Assembly (NCBI RefSeq): GCF_027409185.1
Contig: NC_084478.1
Span: 80,645,624-80,709,623 of the forward strand
Length of the DNA stretch: 64,000 nt
Reading direction: 5' to 3'
DNA from: Cynocephalus volans
Lineage: Eukaryota; Chordata; Mammalia; Dermoptera; Cynocephalidae
Shown here: positions 51,230 through 62,869 of the stretch, one piece after another
Position numbering within the stretch: the first letter of the stretch is position 1
Layout of the letters: each line of letters starts with the position of its first letter
Notes under the pieces: model-generated
Seen by the model: only the letters and a program-made list of their open reading frames with translations
Database searches by the model: none
What the model was told of the DNA's origin: nothing
Program-made: the position numbers and the translations under genes

Positions 51230-51450
51230 GAAGCAACGGCTATTGAGTGCCTGCTGTTTGCCAGGGTTTCTCTGCCTGCAGCCTCACTCGTAGAATGCAT
51301 ACAACAACCTCTTGAGTTCTAAGTATTATTGTTCTTATTTTAAAGATGAAGACACTGAAGCTCAGAGAGAGAAAGTGACTTATCTAAGATCACATGATAA
51401 GTAAATTGTGTTGCTTGGATTCAAACTGAGCTCTCTTTGACCTCAAAACC
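51230..51450 (-). repeat. MIR SINE
   Basis: TATTGAGTGCCTGCTGTTTG, then TTAAAGATGAAGACACTGAA and TGCTTGGATTCAAACTGAGC: antisense MIR. Confidence 0.75.
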
Positions 51451-51454
51451 TATA

Positions 51455-52060
51455 CCCTGTCCTGTTAGGAGCTTCCTCCCTAGAAGAGAGTTGAAGAGAT
51501 ACAGGTAGATGGGCACCAGGGACACACACCTTCCTTTGGTGGGAGACAGGGATCTGGGAGTGCTTATGGACAACCAGAAAGTAGAGCTTATGTTCTTAGT
51601 GATTAGGAGACTTGAGAGTGAGGGCTGTAGCCAGGGTGGAGGGAGAACCAGGGGAAACTTAGGAAGAGAAATCAGCGGTTCCACAGGACTGGAGAGTTCA
51701 GCTGGGCCAGGAAGGGCCTAGACTTGGGCCTGGATGAAAGGACCTAGAACCTCTTAGGACTTGTGTCCTTGAATGGACCAATTTAGACTCTTTGACTGCT
51801 ATGCATTTTGGAATCGCTGGCTGCATCCAAAGAATCATCAGTCTCATAGTAAAGTGTTTTTCCCTCATTTATTAATGTAATAATATAACAAACGCTTGTG
51901 AACCTACCACCCAAACCGTGATCTAGATCATTGCTAATAACTTACATTTACCAATATGCTTAAAATTTTTTGTGGTCATTTTGGTAAATAATTGTCTTTC
52001 TTTTCAGTCCTGTAGTTGTAGTTTTCTTTCTTGGATACTGCCAAACCCCAAAGGGAATAT
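51455..52060. other. intronic, nothing firm
   Basis: Mostly unrecognised. A trace of an old repeat near 51855-52000 (GTGAACCTACCACCCAAACC) is possible. Confidence 0.35.
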
Positions 52061-52064
52061 TTAG

Positions 52065-52850
52065 CTTATGAATCAGTCAGGATGAGCTGGGTTGTGCTGT
52101 CATAACAGACAACCCCGGAATACTAGTGGCTCATGACAACAAAGGTTTATTACTTGCTCTTGCTTCACATCCGATGGAGTTTGGATGTGTTGTCCCCTCC
52201 AAAACTCTTGTGGAAATTTGATCCCCAATGTGGCAGTGTTGGAAACTGATTGAGTCATGGGAGCAGATCCCTTATGAATGGATTAATGCTCTCCCTGGGG
52301 GAGGGGGAGTAATGAGTGAGTTCTCGCTGTATTAGTTCCCGCGAGAGCTCATTGCTTAAAAAGACCCTGGCACCTTCTCTCTTTCTCTCACTGACTCTCT
52401 TGCCATGTGATCTGCTTATACCTGCCAGCTGCCTGCCACTTTCTACCATGAGTAGAAGCAGCCTGAGGTCCGTGCCAGATGCAGCTGTCTCAGAATTGTA
52501 AGCCAAATAAACCTGTCTTCTTTATAAATTACCCAGTCTCAGGTATTTCTGTTATAGCAACACAAAATGGACTAAAACAACATCTATGATGAATTTGCTG
52601 GGGGCTCTGCTCCTTGTCTCCTTACCTCAAAACCCAGGTGGTCAGAGAAGCTACCATCCCAAACATTGCTGGTCACCATGGCAAAGGGAAAGAGAGCTCT
52701 GTAGGGCCTCACACTGGTATTGAAATGTCCTAGCTTGGAAGTGACATATTTTCCTTCTGTGCCATTGCCCAGAACTACTCATATGGTCCCACCCAACCAT
52801 AATGGACCCAACTGTGTACCCATCAGGCATAGAGCTGGGAATACTTGGGG
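52065..52850. repeat. old LTR-like repeat split by a younger LTR
   Basis: GAATCAGTCAGGATGAGCTG and GGCTCATGACAACAAAGGTT lie left of the LTR at 52172-52579. GCTGGGGGCTCTGCTCCTTG and CTTGGAAGTGACATATTTTC continue on the right. The element resembles the trace at 48776. The family is not assigned. Confidence 0.45.
52167..52584 (+). mobile_element. MaLR LTR (THE1/MST-like), with 5-bp duplication
   Basis: The LTR runs 52172-52579 with ACATC at 52167-52171 and 52580-52584. It begins CGATGGAGTTTGGATGTGTT, contains CCCCAATGTGGCAGTGTTGG, CATGGGAGCAGATCCCTTAT, a downstream AATAAA near 52505, and ends TGGACTAAAACA. A 5-bp duplication is typical of ERVL-MaLR elements. No internal sequence is attached, so it is a solo LTR. 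Confidence 0.88.
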
Positions 52851-53640
52851 GAACAGCACTAATGGCCATCACAGCCCTCTTGCTCACTGTGGATGTAACC
52901 TGCTTCTATCTGGTAAAGTTCTAGAGAAGAAAGGAATTGCATGAGCAAGGTTGAGGAAGTCCGCCTGAGTTTTGCCCATCCCTGTGTCCTTTTAGATGAC
53001 ACTATTAAGAGAAACCTGCCCCTTCCTGCACCTATTTCCCAGCCAGAACCCCTTTCCCCTTGGAAGTTCGCCATTCTGCTCTACCTGTTTCTATCTGTCT
53101 CTGTTTCACAGGCTCAAAGCACAACAGGGCATTTGACCATAGAGTCTGACTGGCATCTCACATGAGGTCTCACATGAGGTCTCACTTTGGCGTCTTCTTC
53201 TCCCATGCATGATTTCTCAGAAAACTAAGGAGCTACCGCTTCCTTGTCTGGAGTGGCATTTGACTGGACAGTGGTGGGACTGAATTTTGTGCAGAGTGGT
53301 GAGGGGAGGCAAGGCGGGCTGGGTTAATCATCATTGTTATTTCCGTTGCATTCTCATCAGTTTTGCAAGGCTATTAAAAGAGTCAGTAACTAAGACATGG
53401 CTTGACTCTAGTTCTAAAAGTCAAGTGATAATTGAAACACACAATGCAAAGCCAGTCCAGGAAACTGAGTAAAGGGAGGGCACTGGCTCTTGGCCCCACT
53501 GCTGGAAAGGAAGGTCTGAGCTGATAGCTCAGCAAACATGTCCTTGGCACAGGACCTGTGTCAGGTGGTTGGCCCCGGGGTGCTTCCTCAGACTGCTGAG
53601 TGTGGCTTGGAGAAAGGAGGGTGAAGAGAGAGGGCTTGGC
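52850..53640. other. intronic, nothing recognised
   Basis: No supported exon or repeat. Confidence 0.35.
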
Positions 53641-53649
53641 CTGGTTTAT

Positions 53650-54355
53650 GCATGCAAGTATTCCCTAAACCGTTCCAGGCATAGGAATGGGGTGCAGAGG
53701 TGAGTGAAACAGAAAGTGTCCCTGGTCTCACAGAACTTAGAGTCTAGTGGGGGAAGAAAATGATTAAACAAATAATAGGGCATGATAAGTGCATTGACAA
53801 GGATGAGTACAGAGTAATAAGGGAATTGTACCTAAGCGGAACTTGGGAAGCCAAAGTCGGCTTCCTAGAGGAATAGTCCCTCACCTAAACAGAGAACTGA
53901 AGGGTGAAAAAGTGTAGCCAGGTGAAGGCAGGTGGAAAGGAAGGAAGTTGCATAAAGTTAGGAGGCAGAGGGGAGTGAGAAGATCTGAGCCTACAGAGGC
54001 AGGCAGGAGCTAGATCACAAAGAACCATGTCAGCCGTGTGAAGGGGCTTGGACATTATCCTGAGGGCAATGAGCAGCTATGGAATGGTTTGCCATGCAGA
54101 TCAGACTTGCCTTTCAGACACATCCCTGGGGAAACAATATGGAAGGTGGGTTGGGAAGTGGTGGCATTGGAGGCTGGGCATCCATGTGAGAGATGGTAGC
54201 AACCTGGGGTTAAGATAGTTGTAGTGGAGATGGAAAGAAATGGATGGATCTGAGGCATGTTTAGAAGGTAGAATAGACAGATGTGGACAGTGAAGGAAAG
54301 TCAGGAATTCAGGGATAATGCCTATGTTTCTGGCCTGAAAAACTGGGTAGCAGTG
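53650..54355 (-). repeat. ancient L2-like long repeat, copy 3 (left part)
   Basis: It begins GCAAGTATTCCCTAAACCGT, then CACAGAACTTAGAGTCTAGT GGGGG, and further blocks such as GGGCTTGGACATTATCCTGA. It appears to continue at 54650 beyond a MIR, as if the MIR had inserted into it. Confidence 0.6.
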
Positions 54356-54364
54356 ACAAGAGCA

Positions 54365-54620
54365 TAGTGTGATAGTTAAGAGCAGTGGCTCTGAGGCCAG
54401 ACTACCTGGGTTTTGAATGCTAGATCTGCCACTGATTAGCTGTATGACCTTGGACAAGTTCCTTAACCTCTCTGTGCCTCAGTTTCCTTACCTATAAAAT
54501 GAGAGTGTTAATACTGCCTTCGTTATAATGATTAAGTGAAATAATACATATAAAATGCTTTGAACCATGCCTGGAACATAGAAAGTGTTCAATAACACTT
54601 CAATAAAAAGTGTTAGCTAT
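54365..54620 (+). repeat. MIR SINE, nearly full length
   Basis: AGTGTGATAGTTAAGAGCAG, then TGGACAAGTTCCTTAACCTC, CTCAGTTTCCTTACCTATAA and ATGCCTGGAACATAGAAAGT. Confidence 0.9.
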
Positions 54621-54649
54621 TATAGCAACAAGGAAGCAGAATAGGCTTT

Positions 54650-55020
54650 GTAAGAATGATGATGAGTTCAGTTCTGGGCGTGCCAACTTTAGGTTGTCTG
54701 TCAGACACTCAAGTAAAAATTGGCTATATGGGTCTGAGCTCAAGAGATATTCGGGCTAACAACATAAATTTGAGAGTCGTCAGTTTATGGATGGCAGTCA
54801 AAACGTTGGGAGGTGGTGCAGTGAGAATTTGTAGAGTGGGATGAAAAAAAGGCCTAGGAGTAAGCCCCGAGAACCCTCAGCATATATGGGATGGACAGAG
54901 CCCAATGAGAAGGCTAAGCAGCAACCAGAGAAGCAGGAGAAAAATCAGGAGAGAGCCCAGTGTCACAGAAGCCAAGAGAATGTTTCAAGATGGAGGCAGT
55001 GGCCAACGGTGGCAGTGCAT
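54650..55020 (-). repeat. ancient L2-like long repeat, copy 3 (right part)
   Basis: GTGCCAACTTTAGGTTGTCT, then AAATTTGAGAGTCGTCAGTT and AGAAGCCAAGAGAATGTTTC continue the family consensus where 54355 left off. Confidence 0.55.
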
Positions 55021-55179
55021 TGGAGAGGCTGATATAAGAGAAAATCTGAGAAAATCTGAGAATCTGCTGGCCAACCTAGGGGTTTTCTGCCCTGAGTCAG
55101 GGACCTATGTCTGGTCCAGCCAGCTGTACCCATCTTCAGCATCAACATTCTTCAGAAGGTGTTGTGGGTAAGAAAAGCA

Positions 55180-55440
55180 GAATGGTTAAGAATTTGGGCT
55201 CTGGAACCAGGTGCCTAGGCTTGAACCCAGGCTGGCCCACTTACTGTGTGACGTTGGGCAATTTACTTCACCTCTCTAATCCCCAGTTTTCTCATTTCTA
55301 AAACAGATTCAATAAGAGTACCTGTCTCATAAGGTCTTTGTGAGAATAAAATAAGATAACACATGAAAAGCACTTAAGCACGGTACCTGGCACATAGTTA
55401 TGTCCCTGTGAACGTTACTCGTGATGATGATGATGGTGGT
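55180..55440 (+). repeat. MIR SINE, nearly full length
   Basis: GAATGGTTAAGAATTTGGGC, then GTGTGACGTTGGGCAATTTA, CCCCAGTTTTCTCATTTCTA and GGTACCTGGCACATAGTTAT. Confidence 0.9.
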
Positions 55441-55444
55441 GACT

Positions 55445-57250
55445 TTACTGTGGAGGCAGGCACTTAGGGTCTGATAGACTTTTGGACAAGACATTAGGGG
55501 AGGCACGATCTGAACTCTGCTGCCACTGAATGGGCACAGTCTTTCCTTTGCACCAGCTCTTTGCCATTTTCTGGTCTTCTGACCTTTCCCCAGGGAATGT
55601 TTGTCAACCTGTGGGCTCTAAAGTCCCAAAGCCTTTGGACTCCTGAGTCTGCCATGGGCTGGGGACCGAGTTGCTGGGTCTGCTCATTGTCAGCTGGGGA
55701 GGAATCCTGGCAGCCTGGCCTCTCCAGCTCGGTCCTTGGTTTCCATGAGTCATGATCCTCTTATGCTAAGCCCAGCTCAGATTTGGAAGGGGGGTAGGGG
55801 AGTGGGGGCGGGTGAGGGGAGGAAAGGGAGGAGGAAGGCAGCAACTTAACCTCTTTCCCAGTTTCTTGGTTAGCTCAAGTTATAGGAATCTTTCCTTAGA
55901 GCCCTAGTGAGAGGATTTGAGGCCCCACTGTGACCAGACTGCTATAGAGGGGACCCTTCACCTGGTTGGTGCAGTTTAAGATGGCTGATGTGTGAACAAC
56001 ACCTCCCTGGGCACCCTGACAGCCAGAGCGTCTCCTTTCCATCTCTGTCCCATACAGCTTGACCCAGATGGGCAAAGATTTTTTTCCCCCCAGAAAAGAA
56101 TGTAGATTGCTGACATAGAGGAAGGGAATGGATTCAAGAGGCCCGTTGCTCAGAGACTGGGCTCCTAGACATGAACTGGTCCCTGATGACTTGTGTCTGA
56201 GCTGGTGTTTTCCTAAGGATGGTAACCGGGTCACTGGTGGAACATGAAATAATTTCAGGTGGTGTATGGCTGGACATTTTTTAACTTTAATAGTTATGAA
56301 TTTTAATGTGTTTAGAAAAAATGTAATTAACACATAAAAACTGGTGGTTTCAAGGGTATTATAGCTTACAACCATGCTAAAGTTTTTTTAAAGGAAGTTT
56401 ATTTAAAGAAAAATAAAAAGTAGATAATAGTGTAGGTGTTAAGCTTGTGGCCAAAATTATGAAGGTAGTATACAGATGACTGAGGTTTGGGAAACACCGG
56501 TCTTAACCAAATGATGTTGCCTTTTCTGCTGCCTCTTCTGCTCCTGCCCCCGGACTTGGGGCTTCTGCTTTGAGAATTGTCTAGTAGACATATTAACCTG
56601 CATGGTCAACTGTCATCTCAACAGGTCAAAGCTAAAAGCCTCATCTTCCTTTCTTGACTTCCTGGTCCCTGTGGAGGGCTCGTGTACTCTCTTTCTCTCT
56701 CTGCCTAGTGGTTGTCTCCTTCTCCCTTTTTCACACTCTATCATTGAACAAGTCCTGTTAGTTCTTCCTTCAGAATAGCTCTTACATTGTGCCCCATTCC
56801 AACTGTCATCACCCATATGAGTGCCACGGCCTCAGTCTGCACCTCACCATCCAGTTAATCTTCCTCAAGCACAACTTTCACCACAAATTTCTCCTGGATT
56901 AGTTTTCCACTGAGTGTCAGATTATGGCCAAACTTGTGAACAAGCAATTCTCAGTCTTTGGAATATGGCTTCAGCCTAAGATCTGCCCATATCTCCCACT
57001 TCCTTTTTTGGGACTCATCTAGGTCTTTATTGTTCCTTAGATGCACTATGCTTACTTCTAGCTCTAGCTCTTTCCTGTATGTCTTGACTAAAATAGTTTC
57101 CTCCGTCCTTTCTGATTGGTTACTTAGTTTTTGTTCATATATTACTATTTGTGTTTGTTTTGTGTCTCCTTAAGTAGACTCAGCTTGCTGAGGTAAAGGA
57201 GTGTGCTTTCCATTTCTTTTGTAACCTCTTTGGTGCTTAGCAAAGTGCTA
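55445..57250. other. intronic, nothing recognised
   Basis: No supported exon. G-rich patch at 55788-55835. The 159-codon minus-strand ORF at 55896-56375 shows no domain. Confidence 0.4.
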
Positions 57251-57259
57251 GGCATGTGG

Positions 57260-57700
57260 TAGATACAACTGGGTATGCTTTGGGCTGAAAGTAACAGAAA
57301 ACCCAAACTGTAGTGGCTTAAACAAATAGAGGTTTATGTTTTTCACATAACAACAACTTTAGGGACAAGTGATTGCCTGTTCTGCCATCCATAGTGAATC
57401 AGCTATCACCCTTATACTTATTGCCTCATGGACACAAGATGGCTGCTGCATCTTCAGGTATCACATCTGCATTCCAGCCCGAAGAAAGAGAAAGGAACAA
57501 TGGCCTTCTCATTAGGGGGCTTCATCCTGTTATTTGGGAAGGGGAGACTTTCCCAGGAGACTGCCCTTTATATCTCATTAGCCAGAATTGTGTCATGTGC
57601 TCACTCTTAGACCAATGACTGGTGTAGACCAATTATAATTGAAACCCGGGACTGGAATTGGATCTGCCCTCTCTGATATGAAAGAATCCTTGCCAGCTAC
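57260..57700. repeat. old interspersed repeat, family unassigned
   Basis: GAAAGTAACAGAAAACCCAA, GTAGTGGCTTAAACAAATAG and AGGTTTATGTTTTTCACATA form a pattern common in mammalian genomes. It has no clear ends. Confidence 0.4.
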
Positions 57701-58137
57701 CTGAACAAATTAGAGTTCTGTTAGCAAGCTAGAGGTGCAGAGGATGGCTGATAGGTAGGCAGTGTTTACCAAAGGACTCAATAAAGACTGGTTCAGAGAA
57801 CAAGTGTCCTTCCCTGGTCCTGAGTCAGGTTCTGAGACTTGGCAGGTCCAAGACCAAGAGGTTTCCAGAAGAAGCCATCTTTTCTGTGCCCACACAACTA
57901 CACCTAAGTGTCCCTGACTCTCCATTGGAAGGTCAGACTGATTATGTGGGCTTTCTCAGCTCTGCTTCCCTAAGCTGAAAGGAGGAGCCTGGGCAGAGCA
58001 CTGTGCTGTCTTATTTAGTTACTACAAGGTGAGGAGCTTCTTCCTGTGGCTCTACTGCAAGGACTGAGGAGGAAGGGTGAATGGATAGGCCTGCTTCTTT
58101 ATGGAAGAAATCATCCCTGCCTTTGGATCTTTGGTTT

Positions 58138-58313
58138 TCATATATGTTTTCTTTTTTTTTTTTTTTTTTTGTCTTTTTCGTGACCGGCACTCAGCCAGTG
58201 AGTGCACCGGCCATTTCCATAGAGGATCCGAACCCGCGGCGGGAGCGTCGCTGCGCTCCCAGCGCCGTACTCTCCCGAATGCGCCACGGGCTCAGCCCTC
58301 ATATATGTTTTCT
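58138..58313 (-). mobile_element. tRNA-derived SINE, second type, with target-site duplication
   Basis: TCATATATGTTTTCT at 58138-58152 and 58299-58313 flank the element. On the minus strand it begins GGGCTGAGCCCGTGGCGCAT, has a B box in GCGGGTTCGGATCC, then ATGGCCGGTGCACTCACTGG, ending CGGTCACGAAAAAGAC with a long A tail. The 5' start matches the tailless fragment at 37081-37121. The anticodon-arm region differs from the dimeric copy, so it is a distinct subfamily. Confidence 0.85.
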
Positions 58314-58364
58314 GAAGTAGTTTTGAAATTGAATTTACATTCAGAGAAAAAAATCCAGAAGAGG

Positions 58365-58665
58365 AAATTTCCAAAAGCAAATTGTACAAAGTGCTATTTA
58401 TTATAGCAACAAATAGAAACAACCCAAGCAGCCAATAATAGGGTTTTGGCTAAGCAGATGATGAATTTTAGTACATTAGGCTATAATACAACTACCAAAT
58501 GTAACTACTTTGTGATCTCTGCTGGTACAAGAAAATATATGTACGGAGTAATGTTAAGTGGAAAAGGCAGAGCGAAATAGTAGGTACATACTGACTGTGT
58601 AAAATGTACATGTACACTTTGACAGATATCAGAAGACATTTGTCCAGCTTGAAATCAAAGAGCCA
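58365..58665 (+). repeat. old L1/HAL1-type fragment
   Basis: TTTATTATAGCAACAAATAG AAACAACCC, then ACATTAGGCTATAATACAAC and AATGTTAAGTGGAAAAGGCA follow the distal ORF2/3'UTR of old L1-type elements. Non-coding. Confidence 0.6.
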
Positions 58666-58669
58666 TTAG

Positions 58670-59340
58670 GCAACCAAGACGTATTTACTGAAATTGAATG
58701 CCACCTCTGAGGCAGTTGGGGGTCATCAATTGGGGGTTCTAGTTCACCTGAAGTTTAGAAAGTGGAAGATAGGCTTCCAACACTGTTCTCTTCTGTCACT
58801 GCGAAGACAGAAAAGTTAGAGCTTGAACTTGAACTTGGGTCTTTTCTCTAGCAGACTACATTCAGAGTGCAGAGAGAGAGAGATTCGGTCTATGTGGGTC
58901 CACTGCACTCTGCCTCATTGCTGAGAAGATCCTTTACTTCTCTCTTATAGCTGATGAAGCATTTTGATGGAAGACTCCACTCCCATTCCACAACAGTGTG
59001 CATTACTGTGTGGAGACCCAGAGTGAGTTCCTTCCTGAGGTTTCTTGGCACAGGTTGTGCTCCTGCCGCCCCCCTCCCCCACTCATCATCCAAGGTTTAC
59101 ACTGTAAATATCTGGACAGAATGAAAAGAAAAGCCAGACCTCCAACTTGGGGCTGGTCCGTTGGAGGCTGAGCCAAGGGTGTGTTGTTGATACAGAAGAT
59201 AGTTCTCTCTCAAGAGTTTACTGAAGAGGATTTTTTTTGCTGGTTCAGGTTTTCCAGCTTTATTCAAGAGACTGAAGACAAGAGGGAAGCAGGATGGGTG
59301 TGTAATATGGAGTAGCAGGGAGGAGAGACTTGTTTTTCTC
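58670..59340. other. intronic, nothing recognised
   Basis: No supported exon or repeat. Confidence 0.35.
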
Positions 59341-59369
59341 TCTTTGCCTGACCTGTTGCTACCTAGCAA

Positions 59370-59540
59370 TAGCTGCCATTTATTGAGCACTTGCTCTGTG
59401 TTGTGTGCTTTACACGTTACCTCATTTAATCCTCACAGCAGCCTGGCCAAGTATTATCCCCCCATTTTATAGTTGGGGAAACAGGCTCAGAAAGAACTTG
59501 CGGAGAGTCACTTACCCAGGGAATAATGAGGTCAGGGTTC
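59370..59540 (-). repeat. MIR SINE
   Basis: GCCATTTATTGAGCACTTGC, then TCATTTAATCCTCACAGCAG and ATAGTTGGGGAAACAGGCTC: antisense MIR. Confidence 0.8.
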
Positions 59541-60215
59541 ACTCAACAAAAACTTCTCGAGCCACCTTCTTCATGACAAGCCTTGTACTGAGTACTAGAC
59601 ACGCTGCTGTGAACAAAGTCAGGTCGCTGCCTTCAGCAACTTTCAGCCATGAGAAGGAGGGGCGTTACAGACAAGTAAGCATGCAGTAAGAGGACAGGGT
59701 GGTGCCTGCTCCAATGGAGAAGAACCTATTGGTTCTTGATGCTGTGGGAGCACTGAGAAGGGGCACCAGTCACATGCTGGAGCAGGAGGTGGGGGTCAGC
59801 AACAGCTTTCCAGAGGAACTGATGTGCGGGCTGGATCTGGAGGAAGAATAGGAGTCAGCCGAGTGAAGGAGATTGTCAGAAAAAAGTGATTTAGGCAGAG
59901 GGCATAGTATTGCAAAAGGCCAGAATCAAGAGAGAGCACAGTGCTTGGGGAAACTACTGAGAGTGGTTGAGTGTGGCTGGAGCGGGCTGAAAGGAGACTG
60001 AGGAGTAGGCAGGGGCTCTCTTGTGAGGTGCCTTGTGAGCCATGGGAAGAAGTTTGGATTTCAAGCTCAGTGTGGCCATGGGAGGGTTTTGAGCCAGGGA
60101 GTGATGTGATCCGATTGGCACTCTCTTTGGTTCAATCTGGCCACTGTGTGGAGAACAGGTTGTAAGGGACCAACAGTGGAAATGGGGATATCACAATTGC
60201 TTAGTCCAGGGAGAC
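59540..60215 (-). repeat. ancient L2-like long repeat, copy 4
   Basis: CACTCAACAAAAACTTCTCG, then AAAGGCCAGAATCAAGAGAG, GAGTGTGGCTGGAGCGGGCT, GTTTTGAGCCAGGGAGTGAT and TCTGGCCACTGTGTGGAGAA, in the same order as the other copies. Confidence 0.65.
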
Positions 60216-60504
60216 AGATTCAGGGTTCGTGTTTCAGTTAGAGCTGACAGCAGTTCCTGATGGCTTCAGGAAGGGGGTAAACGGAGGAAGGAGTCAGGTC
60301 ATGCCAATTGGACTCCAAAGACCTCAGCTTTCCCTCTCTGCCCAGGAGGCTGCAGTTGAGGGCCTCCTGTGGTCAGCCTTGAGATCTGGAGCATTGGAAC
60401 CTGCTGGAAAATGAATGTGTTCTTGCTTGCCTTTGAGCCAATGGGACAGGAGAGAGAGATGGGAGAGTGTGATTATTTATGTAAGTGAACACCTTAAACA
60501 TGGA

Positions 60505-60722
60505 TATATATTATCATATGCTCAGCACTGTTTACGTGCTTTACAAATATTTACTTATTGAAATCTCATAACAACTGCTTTTATTATTCTAGTTTTCCAG
60601 ATGCAGAATCTGAAGCACAGAGAGTTAAGTAGACTGGCTAAGGCCACACAGCCAATAAAGTGGCAGAACTGTGGTATTCAAACTCAGGTGGTCTCACTCC
60701 AGAGTTCTATGCTGCCTCTTCT
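60505..60722 (-). repeat. MIR SINE
   Basis: ATATGCTCAGCACTGTTTAC, then GCAGAATCTGAAGCACAGAG and TAAGGCCACACAGCCAATAA: antisense MIR. Confidence 0.8.
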
Positions 60723-60727
60723 GTGGA

Positions 60728-60763
60728 ATCATTCATTCATTCATTCATTCATTCATGCATGCA
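60728..60763. repeat. (ATTC)n microsatellite
   Basis: Six to seven ATTC units followed by ATGCATGC. It sits at the start of an L2-like element, whose own terminal repeat probably seeded it. Confidence 0.85.
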
Positions 60764-61960
60764 TTTAATATGTAATTAGTGAGAACATAATATGTGCTAA
60801 GAATTAGAGGTAGAATGATCTATAAAACCAGACTCAGTCTCTGTCCTCATGGAGTTCACAGTCCAGTGGAGGAGGCAAATATTAGCCAAATTATCACACA
60901 GACAAATGTATACATGCTAGGAGAGCCTAGAATATGGGATTTGACCTAGTCAGGTAGGTCAGAGAAAGTTTCTTTGAGGAAGTGGTGCTTGAGGCAAAAT
61001 ATGAAGGATGAATAGGAGGTAGTTAGGCAAAGAAGTGAAAGAACAATGCTTCAGACAGAGGAGCTAGCGTGTGCAAGGACCCTGTGGTGGGAGGGAGCAT
61101 GGAGTATTTGAGTGGCTGGAAGCATGCCGGAGTGGCTGGAGGACGGAGGGGACATGTGTGAGGTAAGCCTGAAGGCCTCACACAGGCAAGGCCTCACACA
61201 GGCAAGGCCTGCAGGCCACTTTCAGTTTTGCCCTTGAATGTTTTCAAGTAGGGGGTGGGTGATATGTTCACATCTGGTCACTTTGGATTCAATATGGAGA
61301 TTGATTTGGAGGAGGCCAGGATGAAAGCCAGGAGACCAGTTGGGAGGCCATTGCCATAGTCCAGAGGAGAGATGACAGTGGCTTGGACTTGAGTGGTAAC
61401 TTTGGGGCTGTGGAAAGATTCAAGAGCTATTGATTTTCTTTCTTGAAAATCAGTAGATTCTGGTGATGGCTTGAGTGTGAGGATTAAAGAGATGAGAAGG
61501 AGATGTCAAGAAAGGCTACTGGGGTTCTGTCTTGCTCATTCAGGTAGATAGATGGTGGTTATGTTTTGGAGAACCCAGAAGAAGACTAGGTTTAATGGAG
61601 AAAGATCATGCATTCAGTTTTGGGCATGTTAATTTGGAGGTATCATTGAAACATCCAAGAGTAGAGGTCAGGTAAGCAACAGGCTGACCCAGACTTTAGA
61701 GGACAGGGCTGGGCTGATTCAGTGGTGTCCTGGAGCCAGCTCATACTGAAATATTGGGGAATTTTGCAAGCTGGTTATCAAACTATTGGTTGTTGCAAAT
61801 TGGGCCGTGATGAAAGTGTTTATACCGAGTAAGGAAGTTGGGAGTTCTCAGCCATAGCTGTGAACAGAATCAACATGACAGGCTGTACAGGAGTGCTAAG
61901 CCAAGGACCAAGCCTTGATGAATGCCAAGAGACAGCTGGACAAAGATAAACTCACGAAGG
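60764..61960 (-). repeat. ancient L2-like long repeat, copy 5, longest
   Basis: AACATAATATGTGCTAAGAA, CTCATGGAGTTCACAGTCCA, GCTAGCGTGTGCAAGGACCC, GATTGATTTGGAGGAGGCCA and CCAGTTGGGAGGCCATTGCC appear in family order over about 1.2 kb. A short direct repeat (CCTCACACAGGCAAGG, twice) lies near 61180-61205. Confidence 0.65.
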
Positions 61961-62214
61961 AGACTGACAAGGAACAGTCTTCTGGCTCCACTTTCACACC
62001 CAACTCATCCTTTCCAACTCTATTACCACTGCCTTGGTTGAAGCAAATTATCATCTTACATCCGGACTATTCAAATAGTCTTCTCAATTTATCACCCTGT
62101 TCCTCAAGTCTTTCTCAAAAATTTCTTACAGCCTTTCTGCTAACTGGGTAACTGGGCAAGTAAAATAATCTGATTGGATCTGAGAGCTTATGTAGAAAAC
62201 TGTGGATTTTAGAG

Positions 62215-62390
62215 TGTTCACTCCTATTCTACCACTTGCTGGCTTTATGACCTTGGGCAAGTTTCTTGCTCTCTCTCAGCCAGAATTTCTTCATCTGTAA
62301 AATGGGGCTAATACCACCTCCTGCTGCCAAGGTTGTGAAGATCCATGAAGACTGCACGTGTGATAAAGGGCCCAGCATAGGGCCTGCCTC
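62215..62390 (+). repeat. MIR SINE
   Basis: TATTCTACCACTTGCTGGCT, then ACCTTGGGCAAGTTTCTTGC and TTCATCTGTAAAATGGGGCT: sense MIR. Confidence 0.85.
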
Positions 62391-62452
62391 ACTGCTGGTC
62401 TTTCTTTTCCATCTGCATTGTCAGTGGAGAGGTTGCCAAGGTTTTCCCATAT

Positions 62453-62865
62453 GGTAGTGTATTAGTCTGTTTTGTGTTGCTATAACAGAAATGCCTGAGA
62501 CTGGGTAATTTATAAAGAACAGAAGTTTATTTGGCTTGCAATTCTGGGACACCTGCATCTGGCACGGGGCTCAAGCTGCTTCTACTCATGACGGAAAGTG
62601 GCAGGCAGCTGGCGGGTACAGGCAGATCACATGGTGAGAGGAAGCAAGAGAGAGAGGGGAGGTGCCAGGGTCTTTTAAACAACCAGCTCTCATGGGAACT
62701 AATATAGCGAGATCTCACTCATGAATCCCACCACCTAGGGAGAGCATTAATCCATTTATGAGGGATCTGCTCCCATGACTCAATCAGTTTCCAACACTGC
62801 CACATTGGGGATCAAATTTCCACATGAGTTCTGGGAGCACAATACATCCAAACTCCATCAGGTAG
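62453..62865 (-). mobile_element. MaLR LTR (THE1/MST-like), minus strand, with 5-bp duplication
   Basis: The 403-base LTR at 62458-62860 is flanked by GGTAG at 62453-62457 and 62861-62865. On the plus strand it begins TGTATTAGTCTGTTTTGTGT and ends ATCCAAACTCCATCA, the inverse of the LTR at 52172. It is a solo LTR of the same subfamily. Confidence 0.9.
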
Positions 62866-62869
62866 CTTG

